From Desulfobacterales bacterium (GTDB lineage Bacteria > Desulfobacterota > Desulfobacteria > Desulfobacterales > JARGFK01): a stretch of 60,283 bases of DNA. The notes under the pieces were generated by a model that worked only from the letters and a program-made list of their open reading frames with translations, did no database searches and was not told the origin of the DNA. A program made the position numbers and the translations under genes. The stretch is taken from positions 1 to 60,283 of the forward strand of contig JARGFK010000014.1 in assembly GCA_029211065.1 (NCBI GenBank). The letters run 5' to 3'. Below, in pieces: positions 1-7,592 of this stretch (position 1 is the stretch's first letter; every line of letters begins with the position of its first letter).

Positions 1-388
1 TCTGTTTTTGCCCTGCCGTTTCTGTATTTTTACCTGCACTGGCAAAGCGGCAAAAAGGGAATTGAAATCGAGAACCGTCCGGTTCTGGCCATTTTGAAGC
101 AGGTGGCTGAAATCAAGTTTGAACTTTCCCTGGCACAGCAGGAGATCGAGCGGCGCAAAACAGCGGAAAAGGAACGGGACAAGGTCATACAAGAGCTTCA
201 GAAAGCCCTTTCAGAGGTCAAGACACTGCGGTTTTTTACCCATATGCAGCAGCTGCAAGAGCATACGTGACGATAAAGGGTACTGGAACCGAATAGAGAA
301 ATATATCCAGGACCATTCCGATGCTGAATTCAGCCACGGTATTTGTCCGGACTGCGTTAAAAAATTATATCCGGATATAAAAATTTAA
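1..388 (+). pseudogene. C-terminal end of a membrane sensor protein, frameshifted
   Basis: The first reading frame enters from outside the window with a hydrophobic segment (residues 1-13), then a charged coiled-coil linker ending EVKTLR near base 234, after which it runs into a stop. From about base 235 the next frame continues the same protein with LPICSSCKSIRDDKGYW and a final Cys-x2-Cys stretch (HGICPDCVKKLYPD). That tail is well known at the C-terminus of deltaproteobacterial PAS/Cache sensor proteins and kinases. Joining the parts needs a one-base skip, or two bases are missing. The ATG at 119 lies inside the linker in the wrong frame and is not a real start. The break could be a true mutation or an assembly error. 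The signal the protein senses is not visible. Confidence 0.7.
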
Positions 389-521
389 GACGGATCGCAG
401 GTGTATCTATTTGGTTTCTTTCTTTTTTTATCCTTTATATATGTCTTGATTTACCAGCAGTTATTGCCTATATTTCTAAAATGTACGACTGCATAGAAAC
501 CCCTGCAGTTGCATATAGAAC
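389..521. other. intergenic spacer
   Basis: Short AT-rich spacer between the sensor tail and the DUF3426 gene, with a pyrimidine-rich stretch near 417-435. No clear hairpin, promoter or strong ribosome binding site is seen. Confidence 0.4.
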
Positions 522-2585
522 ATGAAACAAAAAGCAACTGCGTCAAATGGTTCTTTAACCGGAGCATTGGAAGTGGAACCGAACAGCCAGAACCCAGCAG
601 ATGAAAGCAAAATTAGCGAGGGATTTGTCCGCTGTGACGCCTTGACCCGAACGGGTTCACCCTGCAAGAATCTTGCAATCGCAGATGGGCGCTGCTGGAT
701 TCATGGGGGCCGCAAAAAGAAATCCCCGCCTGAAAATGAAAATATTTCAGGTGCAGGACCGGTTTTAGCAGAAGCTGCGGCAATGTCCGTTCAGGAAAAG
801 ATCGACGCTGAAAACACGGACAGTGGTGCAGAAACGGGGTCGATCAGCGATCCACCGGCCATCGAGTTCCCCGGGACTGTTGAAATCAGTGCAGCAGATA
901 TCGAGCTGATCAGCGAGGGGGAGGCGCCGGGGGGCCTGCCGGAGGCCGCTGCATCGTCGCCGGCTGAAGCCGGCCCACCGGAAATTGTGTGGGAGGATGA
1001 ACGGCCGGACAAGGCGGAGCCGGTAAGCGGAGCCGCTGAACTGGACATTTTGTGGGAAGATGGACTGCCGGATGAGGAACCGTCGGAAGACGGGATGGAA
1101 CTGGGCATCGAAATCGATGCCGGGGAAACTGATGCAGATGAATCGGAAGATCAGCCCCTTTTGTTACCGGACGGTGAACTGCCCGGGGAAGAAACCGAAG
1201 GGGACATCGACTTCGATGCCGATAGTCTGGGATTGGAAATGGAGGAGGAGCCCGGCATTGAAACGCCGGAATCGGCGTTGCAGCAAAGACCGGGGTTTGA
1301 GGATTGGGCTGATAAGCCCGATAAGGGGCCGTCAGATGAAGCAGTGACGGATGCATCGGTCGGGAGTCCGGACGTCAGCCTGGAGATGCAGGCTGAATCC
1401 GAGGAAGCAGCTCCTGACAGAACACCTCTAGCGGCGGCGGGTGCGGCTGAATTTGAAGACCTGGAGCTGGAGATTTTGCCGGATGACGAACTGCCGGCCG
1501 AGGAGATTGCGCCGGGAGTCGATTACGCCGCCGACAATGAAAGCACGAATGCGGATTTTTCAGAAGGGGCGCCCTTTAAAGCCCCCGGGGCTGAAGATGA
1601 GGATGTCATTCTTGAAGTCTTGCCCGATGCAGGCGCGGACCAGGCGGCTGACGAGGCTGATATCGAAATAGATCTTGATGACGATACGGTTTTCGATTCC
1701 GGAGAGTCAGTGGCCATATCCGGCCATGAAAGGGAGTCCGAATCCGAAGACGACTGGCTGGGGGTGAACGATATTAACCGGTTCGGGGCTGCAGCCGGAC
1801 ACCCGAAAGTGAATGACGTGCCTGAATTCGCGGCCCCTGATGGCGAACAACCAAACCGTCCGATTCCCCAAGCGTTCTACCCGCGCCAAACGGGTCCGGG
1901 TTCAGGTGATGTTGCACCGGAGTATAAAACCCGGACGACTATCGGCAAGTTTCAAGAGATCCATGTGGATCCTTCCCGCAAGAGTGAGCCAAAGAAAACA
2001 AAGGCGCTGAAACCACCGGGTCAAAAAGGGGCATCTTTCTGGCGAAGACGTGTCGGCATCCCCGCACCGTTATTCTGGGGGATGACATGTCTGCTGCTCT
2101 TCCTGGGGGGGATATCCGTTCTGCATTACGGTCTCGGCATACGCATCCCTTATATCAGTGGCATGTTGCGCCCTAAAGTTAAGGACTTAGGCAATCTTAA
2201 GATAGCAGTATATGGAACTGAAAGCCGGTTTGTACAAAATTCTCATAGCGGCCCGCTGCTGGTTATTTCCGGCTGGGTTCGGAATGACTACAATGCGCCC
2301 CGCGGGCAAATCCGCGTTACCGGAAGACTCTTTACCCATAATAATTTCGTAAAATCGCAGACTGTTTATTGCGGCGATCTGATTTCGGATGAAGCGCTTG
2401 GCGGCCTTTCTGCGGAAACCATTCAAAAACGCCTTTCAGAACGGCTTGACGTTATAGGGCCGAAAGAAACGGTGGCGCCCCGGCAAACCCTTCCCTTCAT
2501 GATCGTTTTTTCCCAACTGCCGGAGGACTTGGCGTCACTGGAAAAATATACGGTTGAGGTAACCGGTTCATCTCAGACCAGATAA
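522..2585 (+). CDS. acidic single-pass membrane protein with HGG-type Cys/His motif and C-terminal DUF3426
   Basis: A 687-residue protein of unusual build. Residues 38-61 hold C-x8-C-x8-C-x2-H followed by HGG (CDALTRTGSPC...GRCWIHGG), a motif resembling HGG zinc-binding-like domains known mostly from phage-related proteins. Residues 65-470 are highly acidic and low in complexity, with recurring blocks of the form LEILPDDELP/EEIA and ILWEDGLPDEEP. One membrane helix follows near 515-540 (LFWGMTCLLLFLGGISVL). The last 130 residues (ISGWVRNDY...FMIVFSQLPEDLASLEKYTVEV) match DUF3426, which in deltaproteobacteria usually sits behind an N-terminal zinc ribbon. Here the HGG-type motif seems to take that place. 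No strong Shine-Dalgarno sequence precedes the ATG. The MFS gene follows 15 bases downstream. Function unknown; the topology suggests a cytoplasmic acidic arm and an external DUF3426 domain. Confidence 0.8.
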   Translation: MKQKATASNGSLTGALEVEPNSQNPADESKISEGFVRCDALTRTGSPCKNLAIADGRCWIHGGRKKKSPPENENISGAGPVLAEAAAMSVQEKIDAENTDSGAETGSISDPPAIEFPGTVEISAADIELISEGEAPGGLPEAAASSPAEAGPPEIVWEDERPDKAEPVSGAAELDILWEDGLPDEEPSEDGMELGIEIDAGETDADESEDQPLLLPDGELPGEETEGDIDFDADSLGLEMEEEPGIETPESALQQRPGFEDWADKPDKGPSDEAVTDASVGSPDVSLEMQAESEEAAPDRTPLAAAGAAEFEDLELEILPDDELPAEEIAPGVDYAADNESTNADFSEGAPFKAPGAEDEDVILEVLPDAGADQAADEADIEIDLDDDTVFDSGESVAISGHERESESEDDWLGVNDINRFGAAAGHPKVNDVPEFAAPDGEQPNRPIPQAFYPRQTGPGSGDVAPEYKTRTTIGKFQEIHVDPSRKSEPKKTKALKPPGQKGASFWRRRVGIPAPLFWGMTCLLLFLGGISVLHYGLGIRIPYISGMLRPKVKDLGNLKIAVYGTESRFVQNSHSGPLLVISGWVRNDYNAPRGQIRVTGRLFTHNNFVKSQTVYCGDLISDEALGGLSAETIQKRLSERLDVIGPKETVAPRQTLPFMIVFSQLPEDLASLEKYTVEVTGSSQTR

Positions 2586-2600
2586 AACAGGAGATCGGGT

Positions 2601-3914
2601 TTGGCCTACCTGCCGCCCAAGTCATATAACTATCGCTATGTAATCTGCGCGCTGATATTCAGCGGCTATGTGCTTGTTTTTTTTCAGCGCCTATGCCCGG
2701 CCGTACTGGCGCTTGATATCCAGGCGTCCTTTGGTGTGGGGGGGACGCTGCTGGGTGTCCTGGCGTCCGCGTATTTTTATCCCTATGCCCTGATGCAACT
2801 CCCCACCGGGCTGCTGGTCGATCGCTGGGGGCCGCGCTATACGGTTTCCTTTTTTTTTGTCATCGCCGCGCTGGGCGCCCTTTTGATGTCGCACACCAAC
2901 AGTCTGGCCACCGCCGTTTTCGGACGCGTGCTGGTGGGGCTGGGGGTATCGACCCTGTTTGTGTCTAATTTTAAACTGATCGCTGAATGGTTTGACCCCC
3001 GGCAGTTTGTGATTATGGGCGGTCTTTTTATGGCAATGGGCGGTGTGGGCGCCCTGCTGGCCAGTGCGCCGCTGGCCTGGGCCAGCAGCCTGATGGGCTG
3101 GCGCATGACCCTGGCTGCTGTCGGAGCGTTGACATTCGTGATGGCCGTCCTGATCTTTGTCTTTGTACGCAATCGTCCGTCGGATATGGGGTTGGCGCCG
3201 ATCCGAACGGTTCCGGCTGCGGGATCGGTTCCTGACATCCCCCTCTGGCAGGGCCTTAAAACCGTGGTGACGTCCGGACGTTTTTGGCCGATATCGATCT
3301 GGGGGTTTTTTGCACCCGGCATCGCCTTTGCCGTCGGCGGGCTCTGGGGCGGTCCTTTTCTGATGCAGGTCTATGGCCTCAGCAAGCCTGCGGCCGGCGG
3401 GATCCTGTCGATGTTTGCGCTGTCTTTGATTTTAGGCAGCCCCTTGCTGGGCTGGACCGCCAATCGGCTGGGCCGAAAAATTGTTCTGATCGGCTGCAGT
3501 ACGCTGATGCTGCTCGCTTCTCTGACACTGTATCTTTTCATGACGCGGTTGAATCCGGCCGGGTTGTACGTTCTGTTCTTCTGTATTTTTTTGGCAGGCG
3601 GCGCTGCCGGTCCGATTCAGGCCGCTGTTTCCAAAGAGCTTTTTCCCATGGCGATCGCCGGAACGGCCATGGGTTGTGTCAATATATTTCCCTTTTTTGG
3701 GGGCGCCTTTTTCCAGATTCTGGTGGGAATGATCATTGCTGGGGATGAGACTGGCGTGCGTTCCGCCGTCCTAAGCGCTTACCAGAAGATGTTTCTGATC
3801 TACTGCGTGGGCGCACTGGTATCGCTGGCGGCGTCCTGCCTGATGCCGGAAACCCTTGACAAAGGGGGCGAGGTTGTGGATTTCGGGCTAAAAGACAGGC
3901 CTTCCATGCCGTAA
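2601..3914 (+). CDS. MFS transporter
   Basis: A 437-residue protein with about 12 hydrophobic helices. The major facilitator motif A is visible between helices 2 and 3 (GLLVDRWGPRY, residues 70-80), and a second-half equivalent follows (GWTANRLGRK). The start is a TTG preceded by AGGAG about 8 bases upstream. No ATG near the N-terminus would keep the first helix. The general pattern resembles organic-anion or sugar-acid symporters of the inner membrane, but the substrate cannot be read from the sequence. It lies 15 bases after the DUF3426 gene and may be co-transcribed with it. Confidence 0.88.
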   Translation: MAYLPPKSYNYRYVICALIFSGYVLVFFQRLCPAVLALDIQASFGVGGTLLGVLASAYFYPYALMQLPTGLLVDRWGPRYTVSFFFVIAALGALLMSHTNSLATAVFGRVLVGLGVSTLFVSNFKLIAEWFDPRQFVIMGGLFMAMGGVGALLASAPLAWASSLMGWRMTLAAVGALTFVMAVLIFVFVRNRPSDMGLAPIRTVPAAGSVPDIPLWQGLKTVVTSGRFWPISIWGFFAPGIAFAVGGLWGGPFLMQVYGLSKPAAGGILSMFALSLILGSPLLGWTANRLGRKIVLIGCSTLMLLASLTLYLFMTRLNPAGLYVLFFCIFLAGGAAGPIQAAVSKELFPMAIAGTAMGCVNIFPFFGGAFFQILVGMIIAGDETGVRSAVLSAYQKMFLIYCVGALVSLAASCLMPETLDKGGEVVDFGLKDRPSMP

Positions 3915-4099
3915 AACACGCTGAGGAATTTACCTTGTGGTATAGATAATCCTGCCCTTTTATGATACGATACAACCTGCTGATATGGCCGGGCTAAAAA
4001 TGAATTGCAGCACCCCGGGAGAGCAGGCGGGGGGGCAAGCGGTGTTCTGCCTGAAATAGTTTTTGGAGTCCGTTCGGCCTAATTTGTGTGAAGAGACCA

Positions 4100-5641
4100 A
4101 TGGAAAACAAGAGAACCGAAACGATCCTTTTCGTAGACGATGAAGTGGATATTCTGGAATTGGCCGACGAGTATTTCCGGCACAAGGGGTATCAGGTTAT
4201 AACCGCATCAAACGGCCATCACGCTGTGGAAGTCCTGAAGAACGAGAAAATAGATTGCTGCTTTACCGATATCAACATGCCCGGAATGGACGGGCTGGCG
4301 CTTGCCGAATATATCCGTGAAGCGGACAATACCATACCGGTTATCGTGATGACGGGCTATCCCTCTCTGGACAATACCCTCCACACCTTAAAAAATGGGG
4401 TGGTTGATTTTTTGATAAAACCGATCAGCTTGAATCAGATGGAGTTGTGCCTGCGGCGGGTGCTGCGGGAACGCGAGCTTTTCGTGGAAAATATTATTTT
4501 AAAGAAGGAGGTCGAAAGCAAAGCCCGGCTTGAGGTTTTAAACAAGGAACTCCTTTTTAAGGTCGAAGAGTTAAATATTTTAAATAAAATAATGAGTCAT
4601 TTTACCTCGATTGACTCAAGCTTCGATATCTTTAAACGGGTTGTCGAATTGTCACTGGAGCTGAGCGGTGCGCAGGAGACGAAATTTTATGTCATCAATG
4701 ACGCCGTCCAGCGACCTTTTGCAATCGCGGCGTCCGGCAGGGATTGCCCGGACGGCGGCAATGACGGGATGCAGGCCGTGGAATCCTTGATTATGGAGGT
4801 CGTTGCGGATGAATTGCCGCTGCTGATCGCTGAAAATAAAGGGGTACGCGGGTTGCCCCGGGATATATCGTCTCTGTTGCTGACACCTTTAAAAATAAAA
4901 GACAAGGTTTTCGGGGTATTAATGGCCACCATATGTACGGGATCGGCCCGGTTCACCGATAAAGACCTGTTTTATATGTCTTTTATGACGAAAAACGCTG
5001 CCTATGCCATTGAAAACCTGGCGCTGTATGAAAATATCTATCAGAATCTTTTTGCAACCCTGTACGGGTTTGTAAGGGCCCTTGAATTTCGCGATCTCTA
5101 CACCCAGCAGCATTCAATCCGTGTGACCGATTTATCGATATTAATCGGTCGGGAACTGGGGTGCGCCGCCGAAGAGATTGATATTCTCAATGTGGCCGGT
5201 CGCCTCCATGATATCGGCAAGATCGGCATCCGGGATGACATTCTGCTGAAACCCGGACAGTTGACCGATGTGGAATTCCAGAAAGTCCAGGAGCATCCCA
5301 ACATCGGCGCAGACATTGTCGGAAAGCTGGGGATGTGGGGCCGGGAACAGCAAATTATCCGATGCCACCATGAGCGTTTCGATGGGTCGGGATATCCGCG
5401 CGGCTTGCAACATGACAACATTCCGCTGTTGGCCCGCATTCTGTTTGTGGCGGATGCCTTTGATGCCATGACGTCGGATCGGGCCTATCGGAAAAAGCTG
5501 GACATCAACAGCGCCATGCAAATGCTGCTGGCCGGGGCCGGCACCCAGTTTGATCCCGAAATAGTGAAGGTTTTTAACGACCTCCATCGAAAAGGGGTTA
5601 TTTCAAAATGGGAAAATACCGGAGACTCTCCACAGCCGTAA
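4100..5641 (+). CDS. response regulator with HD-GYP phosphodiesterase output
   Basis: Domains in order: a receiver domain (about residues 5-125) with phospho-acceptor Asp near residue 57 in DINMPGMDG and Lys in LIKP; a coiled-coil linker; a GAF-like region (about 165-310); and an HD-GYP domain (about 330-500) with RLHDIGKIG and the GYP signature in DGSGYPRGL. HD-GYP enzymes hydrolyse cyclic di-GMP, so phosphorylation probably controls c-di-GMP level. The metal-binding His and Asp residues are intact. The frame also allows a GTG start at 4088; the ATG at 4100 is chosen because it gives a usual receiver N-terminus, although the ribosome site is weak. No histidine kinase partner is adjacent. Confidence 0.92.
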   Translation: MENKRTETILFVDDEVDILELADEYFRHKGYQVITASNGHHAVEVLKNEKIDCCFTDINMPGMDGLALAEYIREADNTIPVIVMTGYPSLDNTLHTLKNGVVDFLIKPISLNQMELCLRRVLRERELFVENIILKKEVESKARLEVLNKELLFKVEELNILNKIMSHFTSIDSSFDIFKRVVELSLELSGAQETKFYVINDAVQRPFAIAASGRDCPDGGNDGMQAVESLIMEVVADELPLLIAENKGVRGLPRDISSLLLTPLKIKDKVFGVLMATICTGSARFTDKDLFYMSFMTKNAAYAIENLALYENIYQNLFATLYGFVRALEFRDLYTQQHSIRVTDLSILIGRELGCAAEEIDILNVAGRLHDIGKIGIRDDILLKPGQLTDVEFQKVQEHPNIGADIVGKLGMWGREQQIIRCHHERFDGSGYPRGLQHDNIPLLARILFVADAFDAMTSDRAYRKKLDINSAMQMLLAGAGTQFDPEIVKVFNDLHRKGVISKWENTGDSPQP

Positions 5642-5810
5642 ATTCCCATACAGCTTACAAAAAGGGAAACTTGCGGGGATAGAGCGGCGGGGCGTCTCTA
5701 TACGCCGGGGAGTGCCGGCAGCAGCCAAAATACCATTGACTTGCCGGATTTCATATGTTAATTAAATCACCTTTGGTTGATTTTTTTGATGATGCTGGGC
5801 GTTCTTTTCT

Positions 5811-6032
5811 ATGCAAAGAGAAACCAGACGTTATATCAGGGATCTCGCCTATTTCGGCAGTCTGGGTTTCCAGATAGCGCTTCCCATTGTCATCTGTTAT
5901 TTTATCGGAAACTATCTTGATGAAAAAGTGTTTCACTCGTCACCTTGGGCGGCACTTATTTTTCTTGTTTTGGGAATCGCTGCCGGCTTTAGAAATATCG
6001 CGCTGGCGATAAAAAAAATAAGAAAGTTCTAA
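5811..6032 (+). CDS. atpZ: AtpZ-type F0F1 ATPase gene 1 protein
   Basis: A 73-residue protein with two membrane helices (about 13-33 and 44-64) and the conserved ATPase-gene-1 pattern of a charged N-terminus, then GxxxIALPIVICYFIGNYLDEK. AtpZ proteins sit at the head of ATP synthase gene clusters and, with AtpI, have been linked to Mg2+/Ca2+ supply or c-ring assembly. It is followed by atpI, atpB and atpE on the same strand, the split arrangement typical of deltaproteobacteria, where F1 genes lie elsewhere. Confidence 0.88.
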   Translation: MQRETRRYIRDLAYFGSLGFQIALPIVICYFIGNYLDEKVFHSSPWAALIFLVLGIAAGFRNIALAIKKIRKF

Positions 6033-6090
6033 CGTGCCTCTCAAAATGAGGCGTTCGGCAACTGTCCTAAAAAGCTGAAAGACATGTTGT

Positions 6091-6477
6091 ATGGGTATCC
6101 AACAGCGCATACTTAGATTTATCAACTATTCCAATTGGGTCGTGCTTTTGATTGCCAGCATCGCCGCCGGCATCATCGCAAAGTTTGATTTTACCATGGG
6201 GATTATCGCCGGCGGTCTGATTGTTACCATCAACTTTCACCTCATGTATCGTACCCTTAAAAAGGCTTTTAATCGAACCCGCCTTCCTTCAGTCAAATCC
6301 ATCGTTGCCAGGCACTATTTTCGGTTTATGCTCAGCGCAAGTCTTATCTTTGTTCTGATTTCAAAACATATGGTCGACCCCGGGGGGCTGTTGATCGGTC
6401 TTTCTGTCGTGGTGGTGAGCATTAAGATCGCAGCCCTGTACGAGTTAAAAAATATTATTTTCAAGGAGGCAACTTAA
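6091..6477 (+). CDS. atpI: ATP synthase subunit I
   Basis: A 128-residue protein with about four hydrophobic segments (ending near residues 28, 50, 95 and 118), matching the AtpI/UncI family that assists assembly of the c-ring in the inner membrane. The gene lies between atpZ and atpB, and its stop codon is one base before the atpB start, consistent with one transcript. The family is poorly conserved, so the call rests on size, topology and context. Confidence 0.8.
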   Translation: MGIQQRILRFINYSNWVVLLIASIAAGIIAKFDFTMGIIAGGLIVTINFHLMYRTLKKAFNRTRLPSVKSIVARHYFRFMLSASLIFVLISKHMVDPGGLLIGLSVVVVSIKIAALYELKNIIFKEAT

Positions 6478-6478
6478 G

Positions 6479-7177
6479 TTGGAACATCCGTATCTTTTTC
6501 TGGTCAAGGCCACTGAATTTACCGGCATTAAAAGTCTTGAGCACTTTGCGCATGCCTATCCACATGTTCTTTATTCCTGGCTGGTAATGATCGTTCTGAT
6601 CGTGATGGGAAGCATTGCCACCCGGAACTTAGCCAGCATCCCGACGAAGATGCAGAATGTTTTTGAATTTGTTGTCGTGGGTCTTGAAGATTTTATCGTC
6701 GATATTACCGGCGAGGAGGGCCGCTGGTTTTTTCCGGTCCTGGGAACGGTATTTCTGTATATCTTCGTCTGCAACCTGATCGGACTGGTTCCCGGATTTT
6801 TTCCGCCGACGGCGAGCTATAATACGACCCTGTCATGCGCCATCGTTGTTTTTTGTTTTACGCATTATATCGGTTTCAGGTACCATGGCGCCAAGTATTA
6901 TAAGCACTTCATCGGACCGGTATGGTGGCTGGTCCCAATTATGCTGCCCATTGAATTGATCAGCCATTTTGCCAGGGTGCTGTCGCTGTCCATGCGTCTT
7001 TTCGGCAACATGAGCGGGCATGAATTGGTCTTGGCGATCCTTTTCGGTCTGGCCGGCGCTTTTTTTGTGCCGCTGCCGATCATGGCAATGGGGATCTTTG
7101 TTGCCTTTGTTCAGGCGTTTGTGTTTTTTATGCTCTCGATCATGTATTTTGCCGGCGCGATGGAACATGCGCATTAA
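6479..7177 (+). CDS. atpB: F0 ATP synthase subunit a
   Basis: A 232-residue integral membrane protein. The essential Arg of helix 4 is in LSLSMRLFGNMSGHE, and the C-terminal helix carries QAFVFFMLSIMYFAGAMEH, typical of subunit a, which forms the ion half-channels against the c-ring. The start is a TTG at 6479, one base after the atpI stop, with AAGGAGG about 8 bases upstream that decides this start. atpE follows after a 74-base gap. Confidence 0.95.
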   Translation: MEHPYLFLVKATEFTGIKSLEHFAHAYPHVLYSWLVMIVLIVMGSIATRNLASIPTKMQNVFEFVVVGLEDFIVDITGEEGRWFFPVLGTVFLYIFVCNLIGLVPGFFPPTASYNTTLSCAIVVFCFTHYIGFRYHGAKYYKHFIGPVWWLVPIMLPIELISHFARVLSLSMRLFGNMSGHELVLAILFGLAGAFFVPLPIMAMGIFVAFVQAFVFFMLSIMYFAGAMEHAH

Positions 7178-7251
7178 AAAAAGCCTTAAATAATCAAGAT
7201 GGGAAAGTTAGAAGAAGCCAATGAATCACACCTAAAAGGAGGAAGCTGAAG

Positions 7252-7533
7252 ATGGAAGAACATGTGTTGAAATTTTTTACGGCCTGCGTTACGGCTGCCG
7301 GATTCGGTATCGCTATCGCAGCTGCGATTGGCGGCATCGCACAGAGCTTGGGGTTGAAAGCCGCGGTGGAAGGGATTGCCAGAAACCCCGAATCTTCGGG
7401 CAAGGTCACGGTTACCATGATTATCGGTCTGGCCCTGATCGAGTCGCTGGTTATTTATACCCTGGTAATTGCCTTTATGCTTTTGGGGAAAGCCCCCCAA
7501 CTGGCAGATATGCTGAAGTTGCTGGGTCAATAG
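7252..7533 (+). CDS. atpE: F0 ATP synthase subunit c
   Basis: A 93-residue hairpin protein with two helices joined by the polar loop ARNPES, the standard c-ring subunit. The ion-binding carboxylate is Glu64 in LALIESLVIY. Gln31 in helix 1 and Ser65 next to the Glu match two of the Na+ ligands known from Ilyobacter tartaricus (Gln32, Glu65, Ser66), but the next residue is Leu rather than Thr. The coupling ion is therefore left open, as similar Gln/Glu-Ser patterns occur in relatives thought to use protons. AGGAGG lies 12 bases before the ATG. No b or F1 genes follow. Confidence 0.95.
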   Translation: MEEHVLKFFTACVTAAGFGIAIAAAIGGIAQSLGLKAAVEGIARNPESSGKVTVTMIIGLALIESLVIYTLVIAFMLLGKAPQLADMLKLLGQ

Positions 7534-7557
7534 AAAGTTTCCATTCCTAATGAAGCA

Positions 7558-7590
7558 GGGGCCGTGTGGGTTATCCACACGGCCCCGATG
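7558..7590. terminator. hairpin terminator between atpE and uvrA
   Basis: A perfect 12-base inverted repeat, GGGGCCGTGTGG (7558-7569) and CCACACGGCCCC (7575-7586), has a 5-base loop and is followed by GATGTTTT. It lies between two convergent genes and probably ends transcription of the atp operon, and possibly of uvrA from the other side. Confidence 0.85.
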
Positions 7591-7592
7591 TT

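Noticed and set aside
119-388. Open frame of 89 residues with its own ATG as a small separate gene
   Set aside because: Only the last 50 residues look like protein; the ATG lies inside the linker of the upstream frame, so it is the second half of a frameshifted sensor.
910-1356. 148-residue minus-strand frame inside the DUF3426 gene
   Set aside because: Antisense shadow of a repetitive acidic region; His/Pro/Arg-rich composition with no protein features.
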